The notes under the pieces: model-generated | Told to the model about the DNA's origin: nothing | The model's input: only the letters and a program-made list of their open reading frames with translations | The model's database searches: none | Shown here: positions 27,649-37,180 of the stretch, in pieces | How positions within the stretch are numbered: the stretch's first letter is position 1 | Layout: every line of letters starts with the position of its first letter | Translations under genes and position numbers: made by a program | Source of the DNA: a virus | DNA: 64,000 nucleotides | Virus record (IMG/VR): IMGVR_UViG_3300011013_000009 | Coordinates: 1-64,000 of that record | Reading direction: 5' to 3' (one strand)

Positions 27649-28425
27649 ATGTTAGAAGCAGAGAAAATTAAATTAAACTGGGATATATACAGAGATCGTG
27701 TTAATTCATTATTTCCGGATAGAGCAGTACAATTAAATAAATTATATGATGATTATGAAGATAGAATTATAATGATGCCAGCATCTTCTGTCGCTCATTT
27801 TCATAATGCATTTGCCGGAGGATATATTGATCATATACTTCGTGTTATGGATTGTGCAGAAAAATTATATGAATCATGGAAAGATATGGGAGCTGATATG
27901 TCAGGCTATACAGTCCATGAAATGTTATTTGCTGCAATGCATCACGATTTAGGCAAATGTGGATTTCCAGGAGATGGAAATGAAGTATACCAAGTAGAAA
28001 CTTCAGATTGGCATAGAAAAAATATGGGAAGGATGTATAAGCATAATGAAAACATTCCTTTTACAATGGTACCTGATTTATCAATATTTTTATTACACAA
28101 ATATCAAGTTCCGATGTCTTGGAATGAATATCAAGCTATCAAAATACATGATGGTGTTTATGATGAAGCAAATAAACCATATTTTATTTCTAGGTCAGCA
28201 CAATCAAAATTAAAAACTAATTTACCATTGTTATTACACCATGCAGATCATATGGCATCGCAGATAGAATATGAACAATGGAGAAACGCAAAAAATAATT
28301 CACCAAAACCAGTAGCACCAAAATCAAAAGCTACTAAATCAACCGCACTTAAAAATTTAGCAGAAAAAAATCCAACTATGGATAAGTCTATCTCTGATAT
28401 TTTTAGCACGTTTAACGAAGGATAA
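27649..28425 (+). CDS. HD-domain phosphohydrolase
   Basis: The sequence HNAFAGGYIDHILRVMDCAEKL (around residues 47-68), then MHHDLGKCGFP (around 101-111), and later LLLHHADHMA gives the H...HD...D pattern of HD hydrolases. The form H-x-A-x-x-GGxxxH recalls the HD domain of YhaM-type 3'-5' exoribonucleases, without their OB fold. So it may act on nucleotides or RNA ends. The C-terminal 50 residues are a polar Lys/Pro-rich tail. Substrate is unknown. Confidence 0.75.
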   Translation: MLEAEKIKLNWDIYRDRVNSLFPDRAVQLNKLYDDYEDRIIMMPASSVAHFHNAFAGGYIDHILRVMDCAEKLYESWKDMGADMSGYTVHEMLFAAMHHDLGKCGFPGDGNEVYQVETSDWHRKNMGRMYKHNENIPFTMVPDLSIFLLHKYQVPMSWNEYQAIKIHDGVYDEANKPYFISRSAQSKLKTNLPLLLHHADHMASQIEYEQWRNAKNNSPKPVAPKSKATKSTALKNLAEKNPTMDKSISDIFSTFNEG

Positions 28426-28426
28426 T

Positions 28427-28741
28427 ATGATTATATTCTTAATATCAATATCATCTGTACTATTAATAACGACTGTATATTTTATATATAGAGCATATGT
28501 ACTCGCAGGAGTATTAGCTGACGCTGAAGAATATATTAAAGATGTAGAAGACTTATCTACTTATATGTATCGACAAATAGATGCTTCATATGAAGAAATG
28601 AAGCGTGTCGATCATATGGGAGCATTTCATGAAGATGATGAAGCTGGAACTACATTTGCTATGTTAAAAGATGTAGTTGAAAAATTATATAAGGAATTTA
28701 ATGCCGAGAAAAAAGAAGCAGAGCAACAGGTATTGGACTAA
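28427..28741 (+). CDS. Membrane-anchored protein of a type common in marine T4-like phages
   Basis: One N-terminal hydrophobic helix (about 2-26) is followed by a helical region with DHMGAFHEDDEAGTTFAMLKDVVEKL, a pattern (x-G-x-F-x-x-DDE-x-G) I associate with short unnamed proteins next to the late sigma gene in T4-like genomes. Overlaps the sigma gene by 41 bases. Function unknown. Confidence 0.65.
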   Translation: MIIFLISISSVLLITTVYFIYRAYVLAGVLADAEEYIKDVEDLSTYMYRQIDASYEEMKRVDHMGAFHEDDEAGTTFAMLKDVVEKLYKEFNAEKKEAEQQVLD

Positions 28742-29402
28742 CATTACCGAATGCTCAATATCTGCTTATAATCAATGTGCAGAAGAGCCAGTATTAAGGG
28801 AGCGAATATATAGAAGATTTATATTTCCTGCCTTTATGAAGCTAGCAGAAAATTTAATTAATAAAATGAAGTGTGAATATATAGATTCCACATTTCAAGA
28901 TCTACAAACAGATATAGTTACATATCTTACAGTTCGCCTAGACAAATTCAATCCAAATGCCGGAAGGGCATATTCATATTATACAAGAACTACATTTAAT
29001 TATTTAATCGCAGAAAATCAAAAAGGATATGCAAAATTAAAAAGAAAAGCAGAGCCTGTAGATATAGATGATAATAGAAATGTTCTAATTGAAATGCATA
29101 ATGATGAAATGCGAGAAACTTTAAAGTATTTTATGGACGCATATATTGAATATTGTTATAATAATTTAAATTTTATATTTACAAATGAATTAGATATACA
29201 TGTTGCTGATTCTATATTACATATTTTTTCAGAACGAGAAAATATAGAACAATATAATAAAAAAGCGTTATATGTTTTTATCCGTGAAAGAACCGGACTA
29301 CAAACAAACAATATAACAAGAGTTATAAAAGTACTTAAGGAAATTTATAACAACAAGTTTCTAGAATACGAACAAACAGAGTTCGTGAATTTGCCTTTTT
29401 AA
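28701..29402 (+). CDS. Late-transcription sigma factor, T4 gp55-like
   Basis: Start taken at 28701 (MPRKKKQSNRYWTN); an in-frame ATG at 28677 adds eight residues. The core resembles sigma region 2 as in gp55: LAENLINKMKCEYIDSTFQDLQ...DIVTYLTVRLDKFNPNAGRAYSYYTRTTFNYLIAENQKGYAKLKRK (segments near residues 45-115). It has no region 4. In T4, gp55 binds core polymerase and recognises a promoter with only a -10-type element. Here the compact ATATTTAT motif before late genes fits that mode. The 120-residue C-terminal half is unlike T4 and may hold the coactivator or clamp contact. Assignment is by pattern only. Confidence 0.7.
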   Translation: MPRKKKQSNRYWTNITECSISAYNQCAEEPVLRERIYRRFIFPAFMKLAENLINKMKCEYIDSTFQDLQTDIVTYLTVRLDKFNPNAGRAYSYYTRTTFNYLIAENQKGYAKLKRKAEPVDIDDNRNVLIEMHNDEMRETLKYFMDAYIEYCYNNLNFIFTNELDIHVADSILHIFSERENIEQYNKKALYVFIRERTGLQTNNITRVIKVLKEIYNNKFLEYEQTEFVNLPF

Positions 29403-29416
29403 TATTTATTATTAAA
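29402..29416 (+). promoter_or_regulatory. Late-type promoter motif ATATTTATTATTAAA
   Basis: Ten bases before the start at 29427, with an AAGGA Shine-Dalgarno-like sequence between. Confidence 0.65.
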
Positions 29417-29426
29417 AGGAACTACT

Positions 29427-29861
29427 ATGGACATAAAAGAAGAATTATTCAAAGGAACTAGCTTTGCTGACCTAATGTCCGATGTCTATCACAATTCAAA
29501 AAAGAAAGATAGACAAATAAATCAATTAATATCTCAATTACAACCACTAATACGTAATGCATCTGATGCTACTATAATAGTACCATTAATTAAAGAATAC
29601 CTGGATGTTGCGGTGAAGAACGATGATCATTTAGTCAAATTAACCGCTATAGTCCAACGTTATATATCCGCTACACAGACAATTTCCGGCGAATCTTCAT
29701 TATTAAGTGAAGAAGAAAAAATGCAATTATTAAAAGTTGCTGAAGAAACATTTGAGGACGAGTTATCAGATGAAATCAAAAAAATTGATGATGAAGATAA
29801 AGAGTTGAAAGAAAAAATTAAAAACGTTAAAGAATCGTTGGAGAAAAAAGATGCACGTTAA
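29427..29861 (+). CDS. Helical protein upstream of the baseplate hub gene (144 aa)
   Basis: MDIKEELFKGTSFADLMSDVYHN... is helical throughout, with an acidic, coiled-coil C-terminus (EIKKIDDEDKELKEKIKNVKESLEKK). It overlaps the hub gene by 11 bases, suggesting a role in baseplate or tail assembly such as a chaperone. No recognised family. Confidence 0.65.
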   Translation: MDIKEELFKGTSFADLMSDVYHNSKKKDRQINQLISQLQPLIRNASDATIIVPLIKEYLDVAVKNDDHLVKLTAIVQRYISATQTISGESSLLSEEEKMQLLKVAEETFEDELSDEIKKIDDEDKELKEKIKNVKESLEKKDAR

Positions 29862-30864
29862 GTTTCATTTAGCGGAAGTAATTTCAAATAATAATATTGA
29901 TACGTATAAAAGAACTGAAATAGATAATTCAATTAATGATTTCTTTTTAATAACAGTACGTACATATGACGCTAATAGAACACAAGATATTGATTGTAGA
30001 CCAGCTAATCCAAATATAAAACAAATTCCTTTAATAGGAGAACATGTTTTAATATTTCAAGGAACAAATGAATTTAGTAATATCGATAAATTTAGACGCC
30101 AATGGTATTATCTTCCTGCATATTCTATACAATCAGCTATAAATGAAAATGCATTACCAGGAGTTGCTAAATTACGAGCAAGTGATATTAATCCATTACC
30201 AAGTCAAGATAATACTCCTATAGGTAATTCATTTAAACAAAAAGTTGTTTCTCCATTACAGCCATATGAAGGAGATACATTAATAGAAGGTCGTTTTAGT
30301 AATAGTATTAGATTAGGAAGTACAGTTACTGGTGGCGATTATACATTAATGCCATCTTGGGGCGGAAATGCTAATGGAGATCCAATTATAATATTATCAA
30401 ATAACCACACTGATTTACAAAATAAAAAATTTACAGTTGAAAATATAAAACAAGACGGATCTAGTTTATACTTAACATCGACGCAAACATTTCCAAATTT
30501 ACAATTGGATATTCCGCTAACAAAATCAACATCTGAGAGTCAATATAATTCGCCTCAAATAATTGGGAGTGCAGATAGAATTATATTACAAGCAAAAAAA
30601 GATATTATTGCATTAGATGCAAAAAAACGAGTAACTATTAATACGCCAAATTTACACATCGGAGATGAAACTGCGTGTGAAGCGATGGTGCATGGAGATG
30701 TATTATTGTCAATATTAATAGATATCCTCAATGTTTTATCGGCTGGAGGTATTGGTCCTAGTGGAATTCCAACTCAGCCTAAAGATTTAGCATCATTACA
30801 AAGCGCCCGAGAACAATTGCAGAATTTAAATAGTTCGAGATTTTTTATAAAAAGAGATAATTAA
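29851..30864 (+). CDS. Baseplate hub protein, gp5/VgrG-like OB-fold
   Basis: The 337 residues begin with a beta-barrel-like part (IPLIGEHVLIFQGTNEFSN, about 55-80, the usual place where gp5-type proteins show a P-x-x-GExV strand). A middle follows with GRFSNSIRLGST...GDPIIILSNN (about 145-190), a pattern found in hub proteins of far T4-like phages. The C-terminal part resembles a short beta-helix (IILQAKKDIIALDAKKRVTINTPNLHIGDE). No lysozyme domain is visible, unlike T4 gp5. Should sit at the centre of the baseplate. Confidence 0.7.
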   Translation: MHVKFHLAEVISNNNIDTYKRTEIDNSINDFFLITVRTYDANRTQDIDCRPANPNIKQIPLIGEHVLIFQGTNEFSNIDKFRRQWYYLPAYSIQSAINENALPGVAKLRASDINPLPSQDNTPIGNSFKQKVVSPLQPYEGDTLIEGRFSNSIRLGSTVTGGDYTLMPSWGGNANGDPIIILSNNHTDLQNKKFTVENIKQDGSSLYLTSTQTFPNLQLDIPLTKSTSESQYNSPQIIGSADRIILQAKKDIIALDAKKRVTINTPNLHIGDETACEAMVHGDVLLSILIDILNVLSAGGIGPSGIPTQPKDLASLQSAREQLQNLNSSRFFIKRDN

Positions 30865-30875
30865 AAGGAGTTATT

Positions 30876-31772
30876 ATGGCAGTATCACCACCATTAGATA
30901 TTATACCAGGCTTACCAGCTAAAGGAGTTGCAGAATTAAATAAATTGTCTAGTAAATTAATAAAACAAATTGCTGGCAAAGTTGGGGAAACTTTACAAGA
31001 TGCAATACAATTACCTGACAATATTAAATGTGATGATCCTAGGATTGAAGATATTAAACAAAAAATACAAGAAGCTCAAGAGCTAATTGCAAATTTGCAA
31101 GATGTTATTGCTACTATACAAAAAGTAGCTACGGCTGTACAACAAGCGGCTGCAATCGCAGCTGCAATTAAATCTTCGATTTTTTTACTGCCTCCACCAA
31201 TTGGCACTGCTGCGTTACAAGCTGAGTTAGTAGAAGTACAAAACATGACAATTGCAAATGCTATTGAAGCAGTAAAACAATTAAATATAATACCAGAATC
31301 ATTAAATGCAGGAATGGGACTAATTAATAGTCAATTAGCTAATATTATTGGACAGTTAGGATCTATTTGTAATAATGAATCATTTGCTGTTTCAGATGAA
31401 GTGGCAGCTAATTTAGATCAACAAGGAGATGGTAATACTATTGGAGGTGGTGAATATAACAACCCAGACGGAATCGGGTGGGGAACTGCAGAGAGTAGAG
31501 TAGATGATGCTACACTTGGTACTGAATTTTATACTGACATTAATGTATCAAAAGATGATTTGCAACAATATGTTTCTGCGGCGGAGAAATTAGTATTAAA
31601 TCAACAAAATTTATTAACATCGATAAAAGAAGCGCCTGCACAATCATATAATGGAACTACTCCTCCTTTAAGGGTATTAGGGAAGCCAGGGGATTACTAT
31701 ATCGACACTGCTGCTAAAAAAATGTATGGGCCTAAAACAAGTGATGGATGGCCAAGCCCCGTAAATTATTAA
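30876..31772 (+). CDS. Tail/baseplate structural protein with helical core
   Basis: A long Ala/Gln-rich helical section (about 50-140) is followed by a C-terminal module with PLRVLGKPGDYYIDTAAKKMYGPKTSDGW, a motif common at fibre or collar proteins (GxxGDxYxD...YGPK). A good Shine-Dalgarno (AAGGAG) precedes the start. Located between hub and gp25 genes, so a baseplate or spike-associated protein is likely. Confidence 0.65.
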   Translation: MAVSPPLDIIPGLPAKGVAELNKLSSKLIKQIAGKVGETLQDAIQLPDNIKCDDPRIEDIKQKIQEAQELIANLQDVIATIQKVATAVQQAAAIAAAIKSSIFLLPPPIGTAALQAELVEVQNMTIANAIEAVKQLNIIPESLNAGMGLINSQLANIIGQLGSICNNESFAVSDEVAANLDQQGDGNTIGGGEYNNPDGIGWGTAESRVDDATLGTEFYTDINVSKDDLQQYVSAAEKLVLNQQNLLTSIKEAPAQSYNGTTPPLRVLGKPGDYYIDTAAKKMYGPKTSDGWPSPVNY

Positions 31773-31777
31773 TTGTA

Positions 31778-31791
31778 ATATTTATATAAAA
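31778..31791 (+). promoter_or_regulatory. Late-type promoter motif ATATTTATATAAAA
   Basis: Perfect motif ten bases before the start at 31802. Confidence 0.7.
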
Positions 31792-31801
31792 GAAGAAAAT
31801 T

Positions 31802-32278
31802 ATGGACACAAAAAAATTTATTCAAACATTAAGAAAAGTAGTACAAGAAGAAGTAAGATCGGTTATTAAACAAGAATTAACTGAAATTTTACAAGAAGGA
31901 CTACAACCAACTATTTCTGAGTTACAAACGACAAAACAACCAATTCAAGAACAAGTTTCAGGACCTAAATACCCAACCACAACAAAGAAAAATAAAGTTA
32001 AATTTAAGAAAACTAAATATTCTGATATTTTAAATGAAACGAATTCTTTAAGAGAACAAACAACTGCAGGAGATTATGCTTCAATGATGAATGAAGATAT
32101 TGTCATGACGTCAAAAGATGCAGTTGGGTTTGGAATGCAACGAAATGGTTCTGCTCTAGCAACTATGGTCGACCCAGAAACTGGGAAGAATATGAAAGTA
32201 GATAGTGTTGTAGCAGATGCGATAACAAAAGACTATTCAGCTTTAATGAAAGCAATTGACAAGAAAAAAGGTAAATAA
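31802..32278 (+). CDS. Unknown helical protein before gp25 (158 aa)
   Basis: MDTKKFIQTLRKVVQEEVRSVIKQ... starts with a long amphipathic helix ending EILQE|GLQP, which could be another L-x-E type site but is far longer than the common leader. A disordered middle and a conserved-looking part (MMNEDIVMTSKDAVGFGMQRNG) follow. One-base overlap with the gp25 gene; probably a baseplate or head-maturation protein. Confidence 0.6.
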   Translation: MDTKKFIQTLRKVVQEEVRSVIKQELTEILQEGLQPTISELQTTKQPIQEQVSGPKYPTTTKKNKVKFKKTKYSDILNETNSLREQTTAGDYASMMNEDIVMTSKDAVGFGMQRNGSALATMVDPETGKNMKVDSVVADAITKDYSALMKAIDKKKGK

Positions 32279-32721
32279 TGGCATATCAAATTGTTGGTGT
32301 TGATATTAATGATATAGCTCCAAATAGTGCAATTGGAGTTAAATTTCCATTTAATGCCCAAGGCGTTTTTACTAAAACATATACAACATTAGAACAAGCT
32401 AGTACTAATGTTAGAAGTTTATTATTAACAAGAAAAGGAGAGCGTTATATACAACCAACATTTGGCACTGATTTACTAAACATTTTATTCCAGCCGAATA
32501 TTAATGAATTAAAAGATTTAGTTTCATCTACAATAACCGATGCTATAACGTATTGGTTACCTTATATTATTATTAATACATTAGAAATTGTTACGCAAGA
32601 AGATGATCCTACTTTAATACATGATATAAAAATATCAATTAAATTTACAACAGCCGGGGTTGGTGCAGAAGAAACTATTACTATTTTTGCTGGAGAAAAT
32701 GGTGTATTGCGAGTAGAATAA
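32278..32721 (+). CDS. Baseplate wedge protein, T4 gp25-like
   Basis: The 147 residues show the gp25/W family pattern: an N-terminal strand region GVKFPFNAQGVFTKTYTTLEQASTNVRSLLLTRKGERYIQPTFGTDL (read in segments) with the conserved GER-x-x-x-P-x-FG loop, then helix and strands to the end. In T4, gp25 sits in the baseplate wedge and starts sheath assembly. Directly followed by the gp6-like gene, as in T4-like and contractile systems. Confidence 0.85.
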   Translation: MAYQIVGVDINDIAPNSAIGVKFPFNAQGVFTKTYTTLEQASTNVRSLLLTRKGERYIQPTFGTDLLNILFQPNINELKDLVSSTITDAITYWLPYIIINTLEIVTQEDDPTLIHDIKISIKFTTAGVGAEETITIFAGENGVLRVE

Positions 32722-32736
32722 TAGAAAGCATAACAA

Positions 32737-34617
32737 ATGGAAATACAAAAAGATGTATCATATTTAGGAAAAGATTTTGGTCAATTTCGTAAAAACTTAA
32801 TTGACTTTACAAAGCAATACTTTCCTAATGATTACAATGATTTTAATGAATCGTCGCCAGGTATGTTGTTCATGGAAATGGCTTCATATGTTGGTGATGT
32901 ATTAAGTTATTATGCTGATACAAATTTAAAAGAGTCGTTATTAGAACAAGCATCAGAACGACAAAATATATATGATATTGCAAAATCATTAGGATATACT
33001 CCAAAAAATGCAATACCAGCTTATACAAATCTAGATGTATTCCAATTGGTTCCTGCTATTGGTTCCGGCGACAATGTAAGTCCAGATTATAATTATGCAT
33101 TATCGATAAAACCAGGAATTCGTGTTAAACAAAATAATGGATCAGCTGAATTTAGAACATTAGATGCTGTTGATTTTGAGTTTTCGTCGTCAATTAATCC
33201 AACAGAAGTTACGGTATATGAAAGTGATGATACTACAAAACAGCCAACGTATTATTTACTAAAGAAAACAGTACAAGCCGTATCTGGTGAAACTAAAACA
33301 GCTACATTTTCATTTACTTCTCCTAAAGCATATGATAAAATCGTTTTACCTGAAACAAATGTTATTGATATTATTTCAATTGAAGAATCTGATGGTGATA
33401 ATTGGTATCATGTTCCATATCTAGCACAAGATACTATATTTGAACCGGTACCAAATTTATTAGAGAATGATCCTGATTTTGTTCAATATCGAGATTCTAG
33501 TCCTAGTTTATTAAAATTAAGAAAAACTGCTAAAAGATTTGTAACTAGATTAAGGAGTGATAATAAATTAGAAATACAATTTGGAGCAGGTATATCTGAT
33601 AATAATGACGAAGAAATTATACCAAATCCAGATAATGTAGGAAATGGGTTAGCTGGGTTTAGAAGGCCAATTGACGTAGATATTGACCCTTCTAATTTTT
33701 TATATACTAGAGCATATGGACAAGTACCAGCAAATACAACGTTAACTGTTACATATACAGTTGGTGGCGGAGTTTCTGATAACGTTCAATCTGGTGTATT
33801 AACAAATATCGATTTTATAGATTATAATGATGATCCAAATTCTAGTAATAATGTGTCTACAGTTAGATTTATAAAATCAACAGTTGCTGTTAATAATACA
33901 AATCCAGCTAATGGCGCAAAAACAGCTGATACGTTGCAAGATATTAAAAATAATACTTTAGGAAATTTTGCTACTCAAAATCGGTTAGTAACAAGAGACG
34001 ATTATATTATAAGATGTTATTCAATGCCGGCTAGATTCGGGAGCGTTTCAAAAGCATATATTGTTCCTGATGATCAAATTGCTCAAAGTGACTTAGAAGA
34101 AACTATAGTAGCAAATCCATTAGCAATGAATTTATATACATTAGGTTTTAATTCACAAAAACAATTAACTCCATTAAATGATGCTATTAAAACAAATTTA
34201 AAAAATTATTTAGGTTATTATAGAATTTTAACAGATGCTATAAATATTAAAGATGCATTTATAATTAATATGGGTGTTGAATTTGAAATAACTGTTTTAT
34301 CTAATTTTAATTCCAATGAAGTATTATTACAATGCATTGATACTGTTAAAAGTTATTTTGATGTAGATAAATGGCAAATAAACCAACCTATTATTAAAAC
34401 CGAATTATTAAATACTATTGCAAATGTACAAGGAGTACAAAGTGTTGTAGGAGTTATATTTAATAATTTATATAATACCGACCAAAATTATTCTGGAAAT
34501 GTTTATGATTTAGAAGGTGCAACGAGACAAGGTATTATTTATCCTTCATTAGATCCAAGTATATTTGAAGTTAAATTTCCAAATCAAGATATAAAAGGAA
34601 GAGTAGTTAACTATTAA
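32737..34617 (+). CDS. Baseplate wedge protein, T4 gp6/Baseplate_J-like
   Basis: The 626-residue product begins DVSYLGKDFGQFRKNLIDFTKQYFPNDYNDFNESSPGMLFMEMASYVGDVLSYYADTNLKESLLEQASERQNIY (read in segments), the signature start of gp6-like wedge proteins of T4-like phages (NESSPGxMLxexxAYVGDVLsYY). A middle beta-rich region and a C-terminal Baseplate_J-like region (TRDDYIIRCYSMPARFGSV) follow. It should form the inner baseplate ring with gp7- and gp53-like partners. Confidence 0.9.
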   Translation: MEIQKDVSYLGKDFGQFRKNLIDFTKQYFPNDYNDFNESSPGMLFMEMASYVGDVLSYYADTNLKESLLEQASERQNIYDIAKSLGYTPKNAIPAYTNLDVFQLVPAIGSGDNVSPDYNYALSIKPGIRVKQNNGSAEFRTLDAVDFEFSSSINPTEVTVYESDDTTKQPTYYLLKKTVQAVSGETKTATFSFTSPKAYDKIVLPETNVIDIISIEESDGDNWYHVPYLAQDTIFEPVPNLLENDPDFVQYRDSSPSLLKLRKTAKRFVTRLRSDNKLEIQFGAGISDNNDEEIIPNPDNVGNGLAGFRRPIDVDIDPSNFLYTRAYGQVPANTTLTVTYTVGGGVSDNVQSGVLTNIDFIDYNDDPNSSNNVSTVRFIKSTVAVNNTNPANGAKTADTLQDIKNNTLGNFATQNRLVTRDDYIIRCYSMPARFGSVSKAYIVPDDQIAQSDLEETIVANPLAMNLYTLGFNSQKQLTPLNDAIKTNLKNYLGYYRILTDAINIKDAFIINMGVEFEITVLSNFNSNEVLLQCIDTVKSYFDVDKWQINQPIIKTELLNTIANVQGVQSVVGVIFNNLYNTDQNYSGNVYDLEGATRQGIIYPSLDPSIFEVKFPNQDIKGRVVNY

Positions 34618-34625
34618 GGACAATT

Positions 34626-36068
34626 ATGTTTAAAATAATATATCCACAATCAGATGCAACATTATATGAATCATCGCCAACAACTAATACTGGATTAGAT
34701 GAAATATTAGAAGTTGGTAAACGACTATCAACAGCTGGCGATAGCTATTTAAAATCTAGATCTGTTATTAAATTTGATATGGCCGACGTAACATCTGCTT
34801 TAACAAAATATGGAGTTAGTTTAGATGATTGTAAATTTGTGTTACAGTTATATACTACTAATGCAAAAAATTTACCAGCTGATTATACAATTGATGCTAA
34901 GTTAGTGGGGGATGATTGGACTAATGGAACTGGTCAGCAATATGATAATACAATTGTAAAGGATGGCATAACCTGGGATAATCCTAAATCAGGATCTTTC
35001 TATTGGACATCAGGAAGTCAGTATGTACAGGTACCATCTGGTGGTGGCAGTTTAGTAAAATTAACGAGTGTTGGCTCATTTAATATTACAGGCAGTACTG
35101 CGGGAACTTATATTGTTAGTTCCTCGAATACTAATGTTACTGCTTCTATAACATTAACATCTACATCTAGTTTTGGGTCTGCTACAATAGTTGCAGCGAC
35201 TGGATCGTTTAATGTATCAGACACCGTTGTATTTACTTCACAATCATTAGGTGCTACCACATCCGGCGGAACTGATATGACATTTACTTTAGTTGATGTT
35301 GATTTTCGTAATGCAAGTAGCATTTATATAAGTGGATCTGGTGTTGGTGGTAGTTGGCTATATCAATCTGGGTCTGGAATATATAGTGGTAGTTTAACAT
35401 TTTATTCTCAATCATTCTTTACACAACCAGGATTAGATTTATCCGAAGATTTTAATTATAGACCAACTGATTTAAATATTGATGTTACCGGAGCGGTGAA
35501 AACGTGGATAAGTGGTTCGGGAGGATTTACTATTCCAAATTATGGATTTTTATTACAATTTTCTGATGCAGATGAAGCAGATGTTTCAAAAACTGGATAC
35601 GTAAGATTCTTTAGTAGGGAAACCCACACTGTATATGTTCCTAGATTAACAATGTATTTTGATAAATCTAGTTTTGCTACAGGATCTTTGTCAGCAATGG
35701 ATTTAGATTCATATACAGTATACACAAAACTTAAAAAAGAATATAAAGATTCTGAAGTATCTAAACTTAGAATTTATGCTCGTGATAAATACCCACAAAA
35801 ATCACCAACTAATTTATTTCCAATGACAACCGTAAAATATTTGCCTAGCAATACTTTATATACATTGAAAGATGCGGCTACAGACGAAACGATAATTCCA
35901 TATGATAATATTTATACTAAAGTAAGTTGCGATAGTACAAGTAATTATGTGTATATGGACATGACTGGTTTAATGCCAGAGCGTTACTATCGTTTAGAGT
36001 TTAAAGTCGTAGATGGCTTTGTAGAAGAATATATAGAAGATGACTTCTATTTTAAAGTAGTTAGGTAA
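34626..36068 (+). CDS. Tail-associated beta-rich protein, DNRLRE/CBM96-like
   Basis: The start FKIIYPQSDATLYESSPTTNTGLDEILEVGK...SRSVIKFDM resembles the DNRLRE-type jelly-roll module (A-x-x-x-x-x-x-x-x-N-x-G-x-D-x-x-L-x-V-G) that occurs in fibres and carbohydrate-binding proteins. The middle is rich in Ser/Thr/Gly (residues 130-260), consistent with fibrous repeats. The C-terminal part is a second beta domain ending FYFKVVR. Encoded right after gp6, so a baseplate-attached fibre or wedge extension. Confidence 0.65.
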   Translation: MFKIIYPQSDATLYESSPTTNTGLDEILEVGKRLSTAGDSYLKSRSVIKFDMADVTSALTKYGVSLDDCKFVLQLYTTNAKNLPADYTIDAKLVGDDWTNGTGQQYDNTIVKDGITWDNPKSGSFYWTSGSQYVQVPSGGGSLVKLTSVGSFNITGSTAGTYIVSSSNTNVTASITLTSTSSFGSATIVAATGSFNVSDTVVFTSQSLGATTSGGTDMTFTLVDVDFRNASSIYISGSGVGGSWLYQSGSGIYSGSLTFYSQSFFTQPGLDLSEDFNYRPTDLNIDVTGAVKTWISGSGGFTIPNYGFLLQFSDADEADVSKTGYVRFFSRETHTVYVPRLTMYFDKSSFATGSLSAMDLDSYTVYTKLKKEYKDSEVSKLRIYARDKYPQKSPTNLFPMTTVKYLPSNTLYTLKDAATDETIIPYDNIYTKVSCDSTSNYVYMDMTGLMPERYYRLEFKVVDGFVEEYIEDDFYFKVVR

Positions 36069-36073
36069 ATAAT

Positions 36074-37168
36074 ATGGCACGAAATGTAAATCAAGCAAAT
36101 GTACAAGCTGTAGCAATTCGTGATCCACTACCAGATCCAATTGCACAAGAAATTCAACAGCCATATATACTAAATGGATTAACATATCAGTCTAATAATC
36201 CATATGTTGTTGAAAGAGATGGTGCTGGTAATATTAAATTATATGAATCTGAGTCTAATCAAAGATTAATAATTGAACCATCAATTGAAAATATTACTAA
36301 TGAATCATTTGTACAAGTAGTAGATACTCAATTTCAATACTTTAAATTTCCTGTTAGAACTGTTTCAGCTGGATCATCTGCGATAACAGATATAGATTTA
36401 GATATATCGCAAGATCCATATGAAGGAAGATTGATTAGAACTGATTCTAGTAATACATATCTAATAGAAAATGGACTTAAACGGTTATTTTTTATTAAAG
36501 CAGATAACACATGGGCACTAAAAAATAATTTGCCTCCATTTTCTAATATCGCAGATAATATAAACAATGTAGACCCAGGCGGATATAATCCAGATTCGTC
36601 ATTAAACGTTGAAAAAGTTCCTGAAACTATATTAGGGTCATATCCAACCGGCGCAGCATATTTGCCAACAGATGCATTTCCAGAAGGAAACGTATATAGT
36701 AAATTTACATTTATATTAGAAGAAAAAGCAGATAATACAAATGCCTCGTTATTAATAACCGGACCAGGATTTGGTAAAGCAAAATTTGATGGAGGTGTTA
36801 CTACAAATGATGGAAACGTAATACGTGTCATGGAATTTAATATTAATGATACTGCTAATAGTTATTTAGAATTTAGTATGCCAGATTTGGGAGGGCCTCG
36901 TAAGATGACACTTGGCGTAGGAGGATTTTTGGCTACTGACTTTAGGCTAATTGCTGATTTATTAGAAAATAGCGAAAATGGAAATACATCAAATAATCAA
37001 AGTAAACCAATAAAAAATAAAACTTGGAAATTATCAATTTCTGATTTATTAAATTATAATAAAGATATATTACAGGCAGCGTTTGATTTTAATACTAATA
37101 AGGTGCCATTTCGAATTAAAGGCAATACTACTATTCAATTTACTTTAACAATACTAAAGGATGAATAA
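36074..37168 (+). CDS. Tail/baseplate structural protein (364 aa)
   Basis: A beta-rich protein starting MARNVNQANVQAVAIRDPLPDPIA, with a proline-rich N-terminus that could thread into a partner. It ends TTIQFTLTILKDE. No recognised domain. Position between the DNRLRE-like and large wedge-like genes implies a virion role. Confidence 0.6.
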   Translation: MARNVNQANVQAVAIRDPLPDPIAQEIQQPYILNGLTYQSNNPYVVERDGAGNIKLYESESNQRLIIEPSIENITNESFVQVVDTQFQYFKFPVRTVSAGSSAITDIDLDISQDPYEGRLIRTDSSNTYLIENGLKRLFFIKADNTWALKNNLPPFSNIADNINNVDPGGYNPDSSLNVEKVPETILGSYPTGAAYLPTDAFPEGNVYSKFTFILEEKADNTNASLLITGPGFGKAKFDGGVTTNDGNVIRVMEFNINDTANSYLEFSMPDLGGPRKMTLGVGGFLATDFRLIADLLENSENGNTSNNQSKPIKNKTWKLSISDLLNYNKDILQAAFDFNTNKVPFRIKGNTTIQFTLTILKDE

Positions 37169-37180
37169 CCTATAGGCAAA

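Noticed and set aside
28677-29402. Start of the gp55-like protein at 28677
   Set aside because: It is possible but adds eight residues read out of frame in the previous gene; 28701 gives a basic MPRKKK start. The choice is not certain.
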